From the NCBI GenBank assembly GCA_964425215.1, contig CAYRLW010000013.1, forward strand, positions 1-64,000: a stretch of DNA of 64,000 nt. The letters are read 5' to 3'. Under the pieces are notes generated by a model, which was given only the letters and a program-made list of their open reading frames with translations, searched no databases and was not told the DNA's origin. The translations under genes and the position numbers were made by a program. The stretch is from CAYRLW01 sp964425215 (GTDB lineage Bacteria > Spirochaetota > Spirochaetia > Treponematales > Breznakiellaceae). How positions within the stretch are numbered: the first letter of the stretch is position 1; each line of letters starts with the position of its first letter. Shown one piece after another: positions 1-7,909 of the stretch.

Positions 1-130
1 TGACGCATCCAATACCCCCTAACCATCACCCTATTAGTATCGGCCTTTTTGCCCTTCCGCCGTAATTTTCCGATTTTTTTGCAAAAGCCTCTTTTCATCT
101 TTTTGCTTCTTTCACCCCCTGACCCAATCA

Positions 131-159
131 TTGACTTTTTTCCCCCTTCGGGCTATAAA
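131..159 (+). promoter_or_regulatory. Promoter of tRNA-Ile2
   Basis: A -35 box TTGACT (131-136) is followed by a 17-nt spacer and a -10 box TATAAA (154-159). The -10 box ends 10 nt before the tRNA 5' end at 170, so transcription should start a few bases upstream of the mature tRNA. Confidence 0.7.
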
Positions 160-169
160 ATAACACCCC

Positions 170-243
170 GGGCCCTTAGCTCAGTTGGTTAGAGCTGCGG
201 ACTCATAATCCGTAGGTCGCTGGTTCAAGTCCAGCAGGGCCCA
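170..243 (+). tRNA. ileX-like: tRNA-Ile2 (anticodon CAU, lysidine type)
   Basis: The cloverleaf closes fully: acceptor GGGCCCT (170-176) with AGGGCCC (236-242), D-stem GCTC/GAGC, anticodon stem GCGGA/TCCGT with loop CTCATAA (CAT at 204-206), and T-stem GCTGG/CCAGC around TTCAAGT. CCA is not encoded. The anticodon CAT fits Met or Ile2. The body (CTTAGCTCAG at the start, GGTCGCTGG in the T region) resembles tRNA-Ile2 as remembered from enterobacterial ileX rather than elongator tRNA-Met, so the anticodon C34 would need TilS to make lysidine. Elongator Met is the alternative. Confidence 0.85.
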
Positions 244-295
244 AAAAAGCCGCCGTCAGGCGGCTTTTTTTATCCGGAGGCCCTGCTGGACTTGA
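226..295. repeat. 70-bp repeat copy A: tRNA 3' end plus its inverted copy
   Basis: Starts inside the T-loop of tRNA-Ile2 and contains the terminator, then an inverted copy of the tRNA 3' end. The 17-bp arms are at 225-241 and 279-295, reading TCAAGTCCAGCAGGGCC and its exact complement. Copy B at 401-470 differs at one base. Read-through RNA could pair the tRNA 3' end with the inverted copy. Confidence 0.85.
244..271 (+). terminator. Rho-independent terminator of the tRNA
   Basis: Stem GCCGCC (249-254) and GGCGGC (259-264) around a GTCA loop, followed by seven T residues. It lies directly after the tRNA and inside the repeat at 226-295. Confidence 0.85.
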
Positions 296-400
296 AGCGG
301 AGGGACCGCCGAGCGGAAGCGAGGAAGAGGGGCCAGGAGGGCCCCGGCAGGTCCTGGAGCCGGCCTGGAAGGGCGAAGCAGGATGCTGAGCCCTGGAAGG

Positions 401-470
401 CAAGTCCAGCAGGGCCCAAAAAAGCCGCCGTCAGGCGGCTTCTTTTATCCGGAGGCCCTGCTGGACTTGA
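401..470. repeat. 70-bp repeat copy B
   Basis: Matches 226-295 in 69 of 70 positions; the terminator T-run has one C. It lacks the 5' half of a tRNA, so it is not a second tRNA gene. The 105-bp spacer between the copies (296-400) is GC-rich and shows no supported gene. Duplication of a tRNA 3' end is typical of integration sites, but no integrase is seen here. Confidence 0.8.
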
Positions 471-659
471 TTTGCCCATCGCCAAGGGTCGAAAAACGGT
501 AAAATTCGATAATTTTTTTCTCTTTTTTTTAAAAAAAGCGATGAAATTTTGTAAATAGGCCATACTTTTTTTTTATATCATGATATGATTATTCTAAAGG
601 CCTATCATGGATAGGCTACTAAAGAGCCCCGGCCTAAAACCGGGCGAAGGAAGACCCCC

Positions 660-932
660 ATGGGCAAGAAAATTTACGTCGGAAACCTCAGCTACGGAAC
701 GTTTGAGGACAACCTTAAAACCGCTTTCCAATCCTACGGAACCGTAGTTTCCGCCAAGATCATTACGGATCGCGATTCCGGTCAGTCGAAGGGTTTCGGC
801 TTTGTGGAAATGAGCACGGACGAGGAAGCGAAAGCCGCCATCGAAGGCATGAATGGCCGTGAAATGGATGGACGGGCGTTGAAGGTTAACGAGGCGATGG
901 ATAAACCCCGCCGGGACGATCGGCGCTGGTAA
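660..932 (+). CDS. Small RRM-type RNA-binding protein
   Basis: A 90-residue single RNA recognition motif protein. RNP2 (KIYVGNLSY, residues 4-12) and RNP1 (KGFGFVEM, about residues 44-51) are both intact, with a short basic C-terminal tail (PRRDDRRW). This is the size and layout of the bacterial Rbp family first known from cyanobacteria, which bind single-stranded RNA and often respond to cold or other stress. ATG 660 is chosen because the RRM starts immediately and GAAGGAAG lies 6-13 nt upstream. The upstream region (480-600) is AT-rich with a TATGAT box and small hairpins, so a structured leader is possible. A strong terminator follows at 977. The RNA target is unknown. Confidence 0.9.
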   Translation: MGKKIYVGNLSYGTFEDNLKTAFQSYGTVVSAKIITDRDSGQSKGFGFVEMSTDEEAKAAIEGMNGREMDGRALKVNEAMDKPRRDDRRW

Positions 933-976
933 TAGGTCCTTGAAAATCCCGACGGCCTTTGGGTCGTCCGGGAGCC

Positions 977-1011
977 GGCCGGTTTGGATAATCCAAACCG
1001 GCCTTTTTTTT
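977..1011 (+). terminator. Rho-independent terminator of the RRM gene
   Basis: A perfect 12-bp stem, GGCCGGTTTGGA (977-988) with TCCAAACCGGCC (992-1003), a 3-nt loop and an eight-T tail. Confidence 0.9.
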
Positions 1012-1088
1012 GGTGCGCCGGGCAAAGCGCCTCCTCCAACATGAATCGCCTATTGGATGAGTGTCCGCGCAAGGCCTTGGGGGAACAG

Positions 1089-1133
1089 CGAGCTTTCGCC
1101 CCGTCTGGGTCCAGTACGGGGGGCGAAAGCTCG
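1089..1133 (-). terminator. Hairpin downstream of the cyclase gene
   Basis: A 14-bp perfect stem, CGAGCTTTCGCCCC (1089-1102) with GGGGCGAAAGCTCG (1120-1133). The loop contains a further CTGG/CCAG mini-stem. It lies 5 nt past the cyclase stop codon but has no T-run, so it is a 3'-end hairpin and possibly a Rho-dependent or processing end. Confidence 0.6.
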
Positions 1134-1137
1134 ATCC

Positions 1138-3870
1138 CTATTTAGCCGTCAGGTTAAAGACCCCATCCCAGGAATCCGGTGGGGGCGTTTTTATATAGGT
1201 TTCACACCGTTTGATAAAGGTCTGGGCGGGACCATCCTCGGGGTTAATCTTTAAAATCTCCTCAAAGCTCTTTTTTGCTCGAATCCAGTCCTTCGCCTCG
1301 AAAAAATTAAGGGCGTCGTTGAATCGATCCACCGCTTCTTTTATTGCCCCGCTTGCCTGGGACTTTTCGTCCACCACCTCGAAGAGCCGAACGGGGGTAT
1401 TAATTCCCACAACCCTTACGCGGTCCAATTTTCGGTAGATAAAATCCGGTCCTGTCTGGTTGGCGGTGTATTCGCTGGTAAGGATCCAGGTCCCGTACTG
1501 TTTATTCACCCCCTCCAGCCGGGCGGCTAGGTTTACCGAGTTCCCCATGATGGTATAGTCCATCTTTTGCAGGGTTCCCATGTTCCCCACCACCATATCC
1601 CCCGTATTAATGCCTATACGGGTAAACAGGGGCGCGGGGCTCGTGTTCTGCTCCTGGAACCGGCGGTTCAACTCCGCTTCTAGCTTTTTCATCCTGATCG
1701 CCGCGAGGCAACCCCGTTGGGCGTGGTCCGTCATCTCCAAGGGGGCGCCGAAGAACGAAATGATGGCGTCCCCTTCGTATTTGTCTATCGTCCCCCGCAA
1801 GTCCAGGATGATATCGCTCATAGCGGACAGGTACTCGTTCAACAGTCGGACCAGGTCCGAGGGGTCCAGGGACTCGGAAATGGTGCTGAATCCCCGGATA
1901 TCGGTGAACATGGCGGTCATGTTTTTCTTTTCGCCCCCCAGACGGAGTTTATCCGGATCGGTGAGTAGTTGATTGATGACCTCCGTGGAGAGGTAGTGCC
2001 CAAAGGCCTTGCGAATATAACTCTTTTCCTGTGCTGTTTTTAGAAATTTGATAAACGCTAGGGCCACAAAGGTGGACAGAACGGTAAGGGTCGGGGTTAA
2101 GAGACGGATGTAGGTCCCGGTGGTCACGAATACGGCAGTTCCCGCCCCAAAAACAGCCACCGCAAAGGCAAGTCCCACGAGGATGGACGGCAGGGGATCC
2201 AGATTCTGCAGAAGGAAGTAGAGGAGTATGGCCAGTACCAGGGCTATGAGGGGGGAGAAGCCCCAGGGCAGTTCGTCTAAAAACGAGGCCTGGAGCAGGG
2301 TATTGGCGATGGACGCGTGGGTCCCCGTGTTTTCGTATTTTTTTACAAAGGGATTTACCCCCAAGTCGGTGGTGGACGTGGCGGTGTTCCCGATAATGCA
2401 GAAGGCGCCGGCCAAGTTGGCGGCCAGGGTTTGCCTGGTTTTTAGCAAATTATCCATCAGGTCCTTCAGGTTGGCAAAGTTATCGCTCACATCCTGGCGG
2501 ACCTGCCGGAATTCCTCCTTCTGGGCTTCCGAAATACCCTGTTGGGCCAAAGCCTGGTCCACGTCGGCTAGAATCGCCGCTTCCGAGGGGCCCTTAAGAA
2601 AGTCCGCCGTCTCTTGGAAGAATTGGGATCGCAGGGTCCGGTACGAAGCGATTTGGTTCAGATCCCCGCCTGTCAGCATGGATTCCCGTAACGCCTGGGC
2701 CTGTTTGTACAGGTCCAAAAAGCGGCCCTTGGGGTTGTAGGCCAGGTAATTTGCCTCGTCCATCACCTGGAGTCCCTTGATCAGGGCGGCTTCCTGCCGG
2801 TGGACCAGTTCCAGGTTCCAGTAAGAAAGGTGCCGGAAGCTGTCCCAGTAGGTTTTGTGGGGCCAGTTAATCAGCACCGTACCGTTTTCCGCCAGGGGGA
2901 TGGAAATATCCCGCTTCCCCTTGTTCGGAAGCACCGCCCCCTTTAGGAGGATCCGGTTCTTATCGATGGTGATATCCGGCTCCCCGATTTTTTTGTAAAG
3001 GGCCGAAAAGGCTAGCTGGGGATAGTAGGCCCCCTGGTATTCCAACACCAGGTAGAGCCGCCGCCTGACCCCGTCGCTATCCACCTCCACGTTCGGGAAT
3101 CCAGCCCCCGCCGCTTCCTTTAAAATGGGCAGAATCGCGGGCCGGATATCCGACGTGGTGTAGGGGATCGGCGCGTTTGCCTGGACCCGGGGCAGGGCCA
3201 GCTTGCTTTTCGCCAGGGCCCGCAGTTCCGGGGGGATGTTTTCCTTGCCGCTGGGGAGCATGTTGATCGTAAAGTAGGCGTTTCCAAAGAACCGAGCCGC
3301 CTGACCCAAAAACGCGTCGTTATCCCGTACGACCCCTTGAATTTCCGATACCAACTGTTTTTTTGAGTTTTCCGTCAATTTGGCCAGCTGTTTCGCGTAG
3401 TCTTCCGCGTCCTTAAGGGATATTTGGCGGTTTTTTAGGGCCGTAAACAGATCCTGCACGTTTTGGTTAAAGGAGTTAAATTCGGTGGAAATCGATCGGG
3501 GGATGGTTTCCTGTAGCAGGGTCGAATTGATACCCCGGGGGCTCTGTTCGGTGTACTCGATATCGAAGACCGCGTAGTCGGCCCCAAATTCCTTCATGGT
3601 GATAAGCCCTTCGGCCATTATTTCCCGGCTCCAGGGCCAAACCCCCACGTTGGCGATGGCCGTATCGTCCACGTCCAACAGCAACAGGGAGGGATCCTCC
3701 GCTATGGCGGGCTTAAAATGGAGGAGCGTATCGTATACCCGTTTTTCCAGGGTAGAATAAAAATCCGTCATATTCAGAAGACTAAAAACCGCCGCGGCGG
3801 CCACGGGTATCCAAATTCCCCGGCTGGGAATCCAGGAGCGTTTACTTTTCCCGCTGGTATTTCTTGACAT
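1138..3870 (-). CDS. CHASE2-domain class III adenylate cyclase with C-terminal TPR-like tail
   Basis: A 910-residue membrane sensor that makes cAMP. One N-terminal membrane helix (about 18-36) precedes a large extracytoplasmic CHASE2 domain (to about 540), then three membrane helices (about 545-640), then a cyclase domain (about 648-835). Metal-binding Asp residues are in AMFTDIRGFS (D657) and YEGDAIISFFG (D701). The adenine-selecting pair is Lys in DKYEGD and Asp in KMDYT, and the transition-state residues are in NSVNLAARLE, so the enzyme should be an active adenylate cyclase. The last 60 residues resemble a tetratricopeptide helix pair. It is divergent from a FecR-containing envelope operon; FecR and CHASE2 domains are often encoded together, which suggests the cyclase reads the state of that system. 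GGGGGA precedes the ATG. The ligand is unknown. Confidence 0.9.
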   Translation of the reverse strand: MSRNTSGKSKRSWIPSRGIWIPVAAAAVFSLLNMTDFYSTLEKRVYDTLLHFKPAIAEDPSLLLLDVDDTAIANVGVWPWSREIMAEGLITMKEFGADYAVFDIEYTEQSPRGINSTLLQETIPRSISTEFNSFNQNVQDLFTALKNRQISLKDAEDYAKQLAKLTENSKKQLVSEIQGVVRDNDAFLGQAARFFGNAYFTINMLPSGKENIPPELRALAKSKLALPRVQANAPIPYTTSDIRPAILPILKEAAGAGFPNVEVDSDGVRRRLYLVLEYQGAYYPQLAFSALYKKIGEPDITIDKNRILLKGAVLPNKGKRDISIPLAENGTVLINWPHKTYWDSFRHLSYWNLELVHRQEAALIKGLQVMDEANYLAYNPKGRFLDLYKQAQALRESMLTGGDLNQIASYRTLRSQFFQETADFLKGPSEAAILADVDQALAQQGISEAQKEEFRQVRQDVSDNFANLKDLMDNLLKTRQTLAANLAGAFCIIGNTATSTTDLGVNPFVKKYENTGTHASIANTLLQASFLDELPWGFSPLIALVLAILLYFLLQNLDPLPSILVGLAFAVAVFGAGTAVFVTTGTYIRLLTPTLTVLSTFVALAFIKFLKTAQEKSYIRKAFGHYLSTEVINQLLTDPDKLRLGGEKKNMTAMFTDIRGFSTISESLDPSDLVRLLNEYLSAMSDIILDLRGTIDKYEGDAIISFFGAPLEMTDHAQRGCLAAIRMKKLEAELNRRFQEQNTSPAPLFTRIGINTGDMVVGNMGTLQKMDYTIMGNSVNLAARLEGVNKQYGTWILTSEYTANQTGPDFIYRKLDRVRVVGINTPVRLFEVVDEKSQASGAIKEAVDRFNDALNFFEAKDWIRAKKSFEEILKINPEDGPAQTFIKRCETYIKTPPPDSWDGVFNLTAK

Positions 3871-3885
3871 TTTCTATCCCCCGAT

Positions 3886-3914
3886 TTGTAAAGTAAAAAT
3901 TGCTAGTGTATACT
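3886..3914 (+). promoter_or_regulatory. Promoter of the envelope operon 3981-7842
   Basis: TTGTAA (3886-3891), 17-nt spacer, TATACT (3909-3914), giving a leader of about 60 nt that includes a CCGC/GCGG hairpin near 3937-3948. A second candidate, TTGACA at 3864-3869 with a weaker -10 box, overlaps the cyclase start codon. Confidence 0.5.
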
Positions 3915-3980
3915 ATACTTCAAGAAGAAATTTCCCGCCACGCGGGATATGTTTATTGTAGATAAAAGTAGGAGAAACAG

Positions 3981-4430
3981 ATGGTACGACGCTTCTTTCT
4001 TCTAGGTTTGACGTTGATCGCTGGATCGGCGGTCCTCTTTGCCCAATCCAACGAGTTTATCGACCAGGTGTTGACGCAAAAACAGCTGAACGCCGCTTCC
4101 GCCGCCTACCTGGTCCTGGCCGCTTCGGGACTCGCGGACCCTGGGGTATCCGCGGACCAGGCCCTAACCGACCTGGGACAGAGGAACTGGAACATAAAGC
4201 TCTCCTCCCCCACGGCGCCGGTTACCCTGGGGCAGTACTCGTACCTGCTCATGCGGGCCTTCAATATCAGCGGGGGCCTGTTATACCGGGCTTTCCCGGG
4301 ACCCCGGTACGCGGAACGGGAACTGGCCTACCGGGGCTTTATCACCGATCGTCCTAACCCCTACCGGACCCTCTCGGGCGAAGAGGCCCTGAGGATTCTG
4401 GGCGCGGTTCTCGCTGGAAAGGAGGAATAG
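3981..4430 (+). CDS. Exported protein of unknown function
   Basis: A 149-residue protein with a clear signal peptide (basic MVRR, hydrophobic core to about residue 20, cleavage likely after LFAQ). The mature part is short, Ala/Leu-rich and mostly helical, with no motif I recognise. It is the first gene of a four-gene envelope operon, followed after 2 nt by the beta-barrel gene whose ribosome-binding site (GGAGG) lies over its stop codon, so the two are translationally coupled. Spirochaete genomes carry similar short exported proteins with outer-membrane proteins; a periplasmic accessory role is an inference. Confidence 0.75.
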   Translation: MVRRFFLLGLTLIAGSAVLFAQSNEFIDQVLTQKQLNAASAAYLVLAASGLADPGVSADQALTDLGQRNWNIKLSSPTAPVTLGQYSYLLMRAFNISGGLLYRAFPGPRYAERELAYRGFITDRPNPYRTLSGEEALRILGAVLAGKEE

Positions 4431-4432
4431 GC

Positions 4433-5773
4433 ATGAAACGGCTATACGCAACCCTCATCGCTTTGACGGCGGTTTCCGCCCTTTCCTTTGCCCTGGACTT
4501 TGGGGGCACCCTGGAAAACGATTCATCCTACTCCTCCAAGGCGGGCCTTGGCTTTACGCAAAAGGACACGGGGCACCTGTGGTTTACCGCCGAACTGGGG
4601 AACGCCTGGAACTTTAACGCCACCGTGGAGGGAACCTTTAATTCGGCGACCCCGCTGTTCTACGGGGATATCGAACAGCTCTCCCTAACGGGTACCTTCC
4701 AAAAAGTACCCCTGGGGCCATCGGTGTTTACCGTCGAGCTGGGCCGATTCTTCTTTAGTGAGGCCTCCCAGCGGGTGTTTGCCAACCGGATGGACGGCTT
4801 CCGTATGGACTTCGCGTACCCTTCCTTTACGTTACAGACCGCCCTGGGGTACACGGGCTTTTTGAACAAGTACTACGCCTCCATCGTGATGAGCAAATTG
4901 GACGCGGTGGACAGCAACGATACGGCCCTAATCTTTTCTCCCCCCCGGATGATCGGCTCGGTCTCCCTCAATTTCCCCGAATTGGTGGCCCAGCAGTCCC
5001 TGACGGTAACGTTCCTAGCCCAGGAGGACCTGCGGAACCGGGTCCGGGGCAACGATATCCCTGCGGGGACCGAGGTGTATAACCCTTCCGGTGGCGGGCT
5101 GGTGGATACCCAGTACTGGGGCCTGGCCTTGGACGGCCCGGTCACCCGGAACGTGTACTACAACGCCTACGGGTACCTAAACACCGGGCGAAGTCTGACC
5201 TTTGGGAACGATACCCAGAGCAGTACGGGCCAGTCGTATCAGTATCAAAATATTCTGGCGTATATGGCGGGCCTCTCCCTGCGCTACTATATCCCCCAGT
5301 TTTACCAAGCCCTGGCCAGCGCTACCTTCCTGTACGCCAGCGGGGATGGGGATACGACGACCTACTACGAGGGGAACGGTTCGGGCAACCTGACCCAGTT
5401 TGTACCCGTATCGGGAAGCACCCTGGGCACGGCCTTTTCCCCCAGTTCCAGCAACATCCTGGCCACCGAGCTGGCCTTTTCGCTTAAACCCCTGGGCCGC
5501 CTGGGGGGACCTGTATTCCAGAGCCTTCAGACCGCCCTGGCGATAACCCCCTTCTTTAAACCCGGCGCGGGGGCGGTTTCCGACGGGACGGTTGAAAGCT
5601 CCGCCACGGGGTACCTGGGCACCGACGCGGCCCTTAAGGTAAACCTTCGGCCCTTTTCGGACCTGGGGGCGGGGTTAACGGTGGGGTATTTTATCCCCAA
5701 TAGTTCGGCCTTTGTGCCGGGAAACGACACGGGCATCCTATACGGACAGCTCTTTTTCTCGGTTAGCTTTTAA
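4433..5773 (+). CDS. Outer-membrane beta-barrel protein, unknown function
   Basis: 446 residues with an N-terminal signal peptide (MKRLYATLIALTAVSALSFA, cut before LDFGG). The mature chain is rich in alternating hydrophobic/polar strands, Tyr, Gly and Ser, with short charged turns, and ends in a strand with terminal Phe (LFFSVSF), the usual outer-membrane barrel signature. It has no Cys and no catalytic motif. It lies second in the operon with an exported protein upstream and a FecR-domain protein downstream, so it is probably a surface channel or structural porin of that system. The specific substrate cannot be told from the sequence. Confidence 0.8.
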   Translation: MKRLYATLIALTAVSALSFALDFGGTLENDSSYSSKAGLGFTQKDTGHLWFTAELGNAWNFNATVEGTFNSATPLFYGDIEQLSLTGTFQKVPLGPSVFTVELGRFFFSEASQRVFANRMDGFRMDFAYPSFTLQTALGYTGFLNKYYASIVMSKLDAVDSNDTALIFSPPRMIGSVSLNFPELVAQQSLTVTFLAQEDLRNRVRGNDIPAGTEVYNPSGGGLVDTQYWGLALDGPVTRNVYYNAYGYLNTGRSLTFGNDTQSSTGQSYQYQNILAYMAGLSLRYYIPQFYQALASATFLYASGDGDTTTYYEGNGSGNLTQFVPVSGSTLGTAFSPSSSNILATELAFSLKPLGRLGGPVFQSLQTALAITPFFKPGAGAVSDGTVESSATGYLGTDAALKVNLRPFSDLGAGLTVGYFIPNSSAFVPGNDTGILYGQLFFSVSF

Positions 5774-5803
5774 TGAATATATTTTTCACCACGGGAGGGT
5801 GAT

Positions 5804-6463
5804 ATGAAACGATACGTATTGATTATCCTGGGTTTATCGATGGCGGCCTTCGTCTTTGGCGAAGAATCGGCCCTGCTAAAGGATTTTACCGGGAAGGTAG
5901 AGATAAAAATGGCGGGCCAGGATTGGGTCGCCGCGGAGATGAACATGAAGCTTCCCCTGGGGGCGGAAATATCCACGGGCTTTAAGTCCTACGCCACGGT
6001 TCAGGCGGGGGCGTCGACCCTGCAGGTAAAGCCCCTGACCAGGGTCAGCGTTTCGGAGCTTACGGTGAACGGAGGGAAGCAAAAGACCACGGTGGACCTT
6101 AAGGTCGGCCGGGTCCGGGCTAAGGTGGAAAAAGTCCAGGGCTTGGAGCAGGATTTTACCCTTAAAAGCCCCGTTTCTACCGCCGCGGTCCGGGGGACCG
6201 AGTTCGAGTTCGATTCGGTGCGTCTACAGGTTTTTGAGGGCATAGTCCGGTTCGCCAACGCCCTTAACCAGGGGCGGTCGATCCACCAGGGCGAAAGCAG
6301 TGAAATCCGGGGCACCTCGGCCCCCGCGGGCGCCGAGGCGGGCCTCTTGGCCCAGTCCCAGACCGAAATCAGCACCCGGCCCCAGGGTTCCGCCGAAACG
6401 GGCCCGCAGACCCTGGCCCCCACCACGGGAAGCCTGCGGGTTTCTATCAGCGCACTGCAATAA
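5804..6463 (+). CDS. FecR-domain exported protein
   Basis: 219 residues with a signal peptide (MKRYVLIILGLSMAAFVFG). The FecR-type beta domain spans about 25-165: an opening KDFTGKVEI strand, PLGAEISTG, then the family hallmark segment SPVSTAAVRGTEFEF. The last 45 residues are a Pro/Ala/Gln-rich linker. Stand-alone FecR domains occur in periplasmic sensing or scaffold proteins, unlike the sigma-regulating FecR of iron uptake; no ECF sigma factor is nearby. GGGAGGGTGAT precedes ATG. The divergent CHASE2 cyclase is the likely functional partner by family association. Confidence 0.85.
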   Translation: MKRYVLIILGLSMAAFVFGEESALLKDFTGKVEIKMAGQDWVAAEMNMKLPLGAEISTGFKSYATVQAGASTLQVKPLTRVSVSELTVNGGKQKTTVDLKVGRVRAKVEKVQGLEQDFTLKSPVSTAAVRGTEFEFDSVRLQVFEGIVRFANALNQGRSIHQGESSEIRGTSAPAGAEAGLLAQSQTEISTRPQGSAETGPQTLAPTTGSLRVSISALQ

Positions 6464-6477
6464 TAGGGAGGTACAGG

Positions 6478-7842
6478 ATGAAAAAATTATTTTTGGGTAC
6501 GAGGATTTTTCCCTTTCCCCGAGCCGCGATCGCGGCAGGGGCTTTGGCAGTGGCCCTGATCCTGGGTTCCTGCGCCATCGGCGCCGTGGGTCCCGCGGGG
6601 AGTACGGTCAAATTGGCCTACGCTCCCTCCGCGCGGGGTTTCACCGGCGCTGGTCCATCCCCCACGGAAGCCCGGGTCTGGGTGTATTCCAACAATGTCC
6701 CCGTGTCGAATCCGAGCGGTACCGCCTATTACATCGGCACCGTCGATACCTCCGGGGGTACCGTGACCATCAGCACCCTGTACCCCGGGGACAACTACCT
6801 CTTCGTCGCCGCCGCGGGGACCAACGATGGAACTACCTTTACCACCACCGCCTTCGGCACCTCCGGTACGTTTTCCATTAAAGCGGGGGTGGAAACCACC
6901 GTATCCATAACCTTGGAGCCGATAACCATCGATAAGCCCATATCCGGGTATGACGTGGTCAGCGTGACGAGCGTCGGTTCTACCGTCTACGCCGCCAGCG
7001 CGAACACGTTGTATCCTTCCACGTCGAGTTTTTCCGGAACTTCCTGGTCCCATGGCACCATCAACAACCTGAACGCCACCGACGACGGGATCACCCTGTT
7101 GGTCAGCACGTCCGAAGGGGTCTATGATGCCAATAATGCTACGATTGGCGGTTCTTTGGCTGTTAACGTTCTGCAGGCCGCTGGGGCTGATAGCTCTGGT
7201 CCCTTCTTCTACCAGGCGGACAAGGAATTCGGCGGAAGTACTGGTACAAGTTGGACCCGAATATCCCTGGACCTGCCCGTGGCGGGAAAGCCCATCCTGG
7301 ATATGCTCGTGGTTCAGGATACCAACTCTACCGTCTACGCCATCGCGGCCACCCGGGTGGTGGGGGCGTTTATGATGAGTTCGAATTTTCTCAGCTCATC
7401 GGACCCCCTCCAGGAAATCTTTTCCGGCAACTCCTCGAATCTTACCTTTTTTGGCTCTACCCTGCCGTTGATTCAGGCTCTTGGGAAATATAGTAATGGC
7501 ACTTCTTATTACGTTTATTTAGGGACCAAAAACGGGGCGTACCAGATTTCCCTAGATCCAGCCGACCTGGCGGCATCTCTTAAGGCGGCGGTACCGACGC
7601 TGATACCGGGGACCACGGGATTGGACATTACCAAGGTATTGGTGGATAACAACGGGGACGCGGTGTTTTTGGCTTCCTCCGAGGTGGTGCTGTACAATAA
7701 TACCACAAAACAGATCTACAAGATGCCCTTCCTCACGGGGGCGGTGGGGACCCTGCGGGACGTGGCGGTAAATACCAGTGGCGGGTATTATTACTTATAC
7801 GTAGCGGGATCCAGCGGTTTAGCGAGTTTCCAGATTCCCTGA
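6478..7842 (+). CDS. Large lipoprotein, beta-propeller-like
   Basis: 454 residues. A long basic N-terminus leads to a hydrophobic segment and a lipobox LGSC (Cys at about residue 37), so the mature protein should be lipid-anchored after Lgt action. The body is Ser/Thr/Gly-rich with repeated short blade-like strands (for example VSVTSVGSTVYAAS, LLVSTSEGVYD, YYYLYVAGSSGLASF), suggesting a beta-propeller, but no named family is recognised. It is the last gene of the operon that starts at 3981. The palindrome at 7873 follows 30 nt downstream. Confidence 0.75.
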   Translation: MKKLFLGTRIFPFPRAAIAAGALAVALILGSCAIGAVGPAGSTVKLAYAPSARGFTGAGPSPTEARVWVYSNNVPVSNPSGTAYYIGTVDTSGGTVTISTLYPGDNYLFVAAAGTNDGTTFTTTAFGTSGTFSIKAGVETTVSITLEPITIDKPISGYDVVSVTSVGSTVYAASANTLYPSTSSFSGTSWSHGTINNLNATDDGITLLVSTSEGVYDANNATIGGSLAVNVLQAAGADSSGPFFYQADKEFGGSTGTSWTRISLDLPVAGKPILDMLVVQDTNSTVYAIAATRVVGAFMMSSNFLSSSDPLQEIFSGNSSNLTFFGSTLPLIQALGKYSNGTSYYVYLGTKNGAYQISLDPADLAASLKAAVPTLIPGTTGLDITKVLVDNNGDAVFLASSEVVLYNNTTKQIYKMPFLTGAVGTLRDVAVNTSGGYYYLYVAGSSGLASFQIP

Positions 7843-7872
7843 ATATCTCAGTTACCGCAGTAAATAAATCTA

Positions 7873-7909
7873 AGGCTCATTCAAAACTCAGGAAGTTTTG
7901 AATGAGCCT
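7873..7909. repeat. 5-nt-loop palindrome, copy 1
   Basis: A perfect 16-bp stem, AGGCTCATTCAAAACT (7873-7888) with AGTTTTGAATGAGCCT (7894-7909), loop CAGGA. It has no T-tail. It resembles the elements at 12031, 26293 and 56380. It abuts the left inverted end of the IS remnant exactly (7910). It may act as the 3' end of the operon. Confidence 0.8.

Noticed and set aside
203..403. Antisense open frame over the tRNA, ending GLEPATYGL
   Set aside because: This peptide is the well-known artefact of reading a tRNA gene backwards. The frame covers the tRNA and the repeat and has no ribosome-binding site.
401..470. Second tRNA gene in copy B
   Set aside because: Only the 3' part of a tRNA is present; the D and anticodon arms are missing.
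270..563. Two overlapping frames (plus 292-558, minus 270-563) across the repeat region
   Set aside because: They are reading frames through GC-rich repeat and AT-rich promoter DNA, with no ribosome-binding site and no family resemblance.
1057..1254. Plus frame after the RRM gene
   Set aside because: It overlaps the 3' hairpin and the C-terminus of the cyclase gene on the other strand; codon use and hydropathy are those of a shadow frame.
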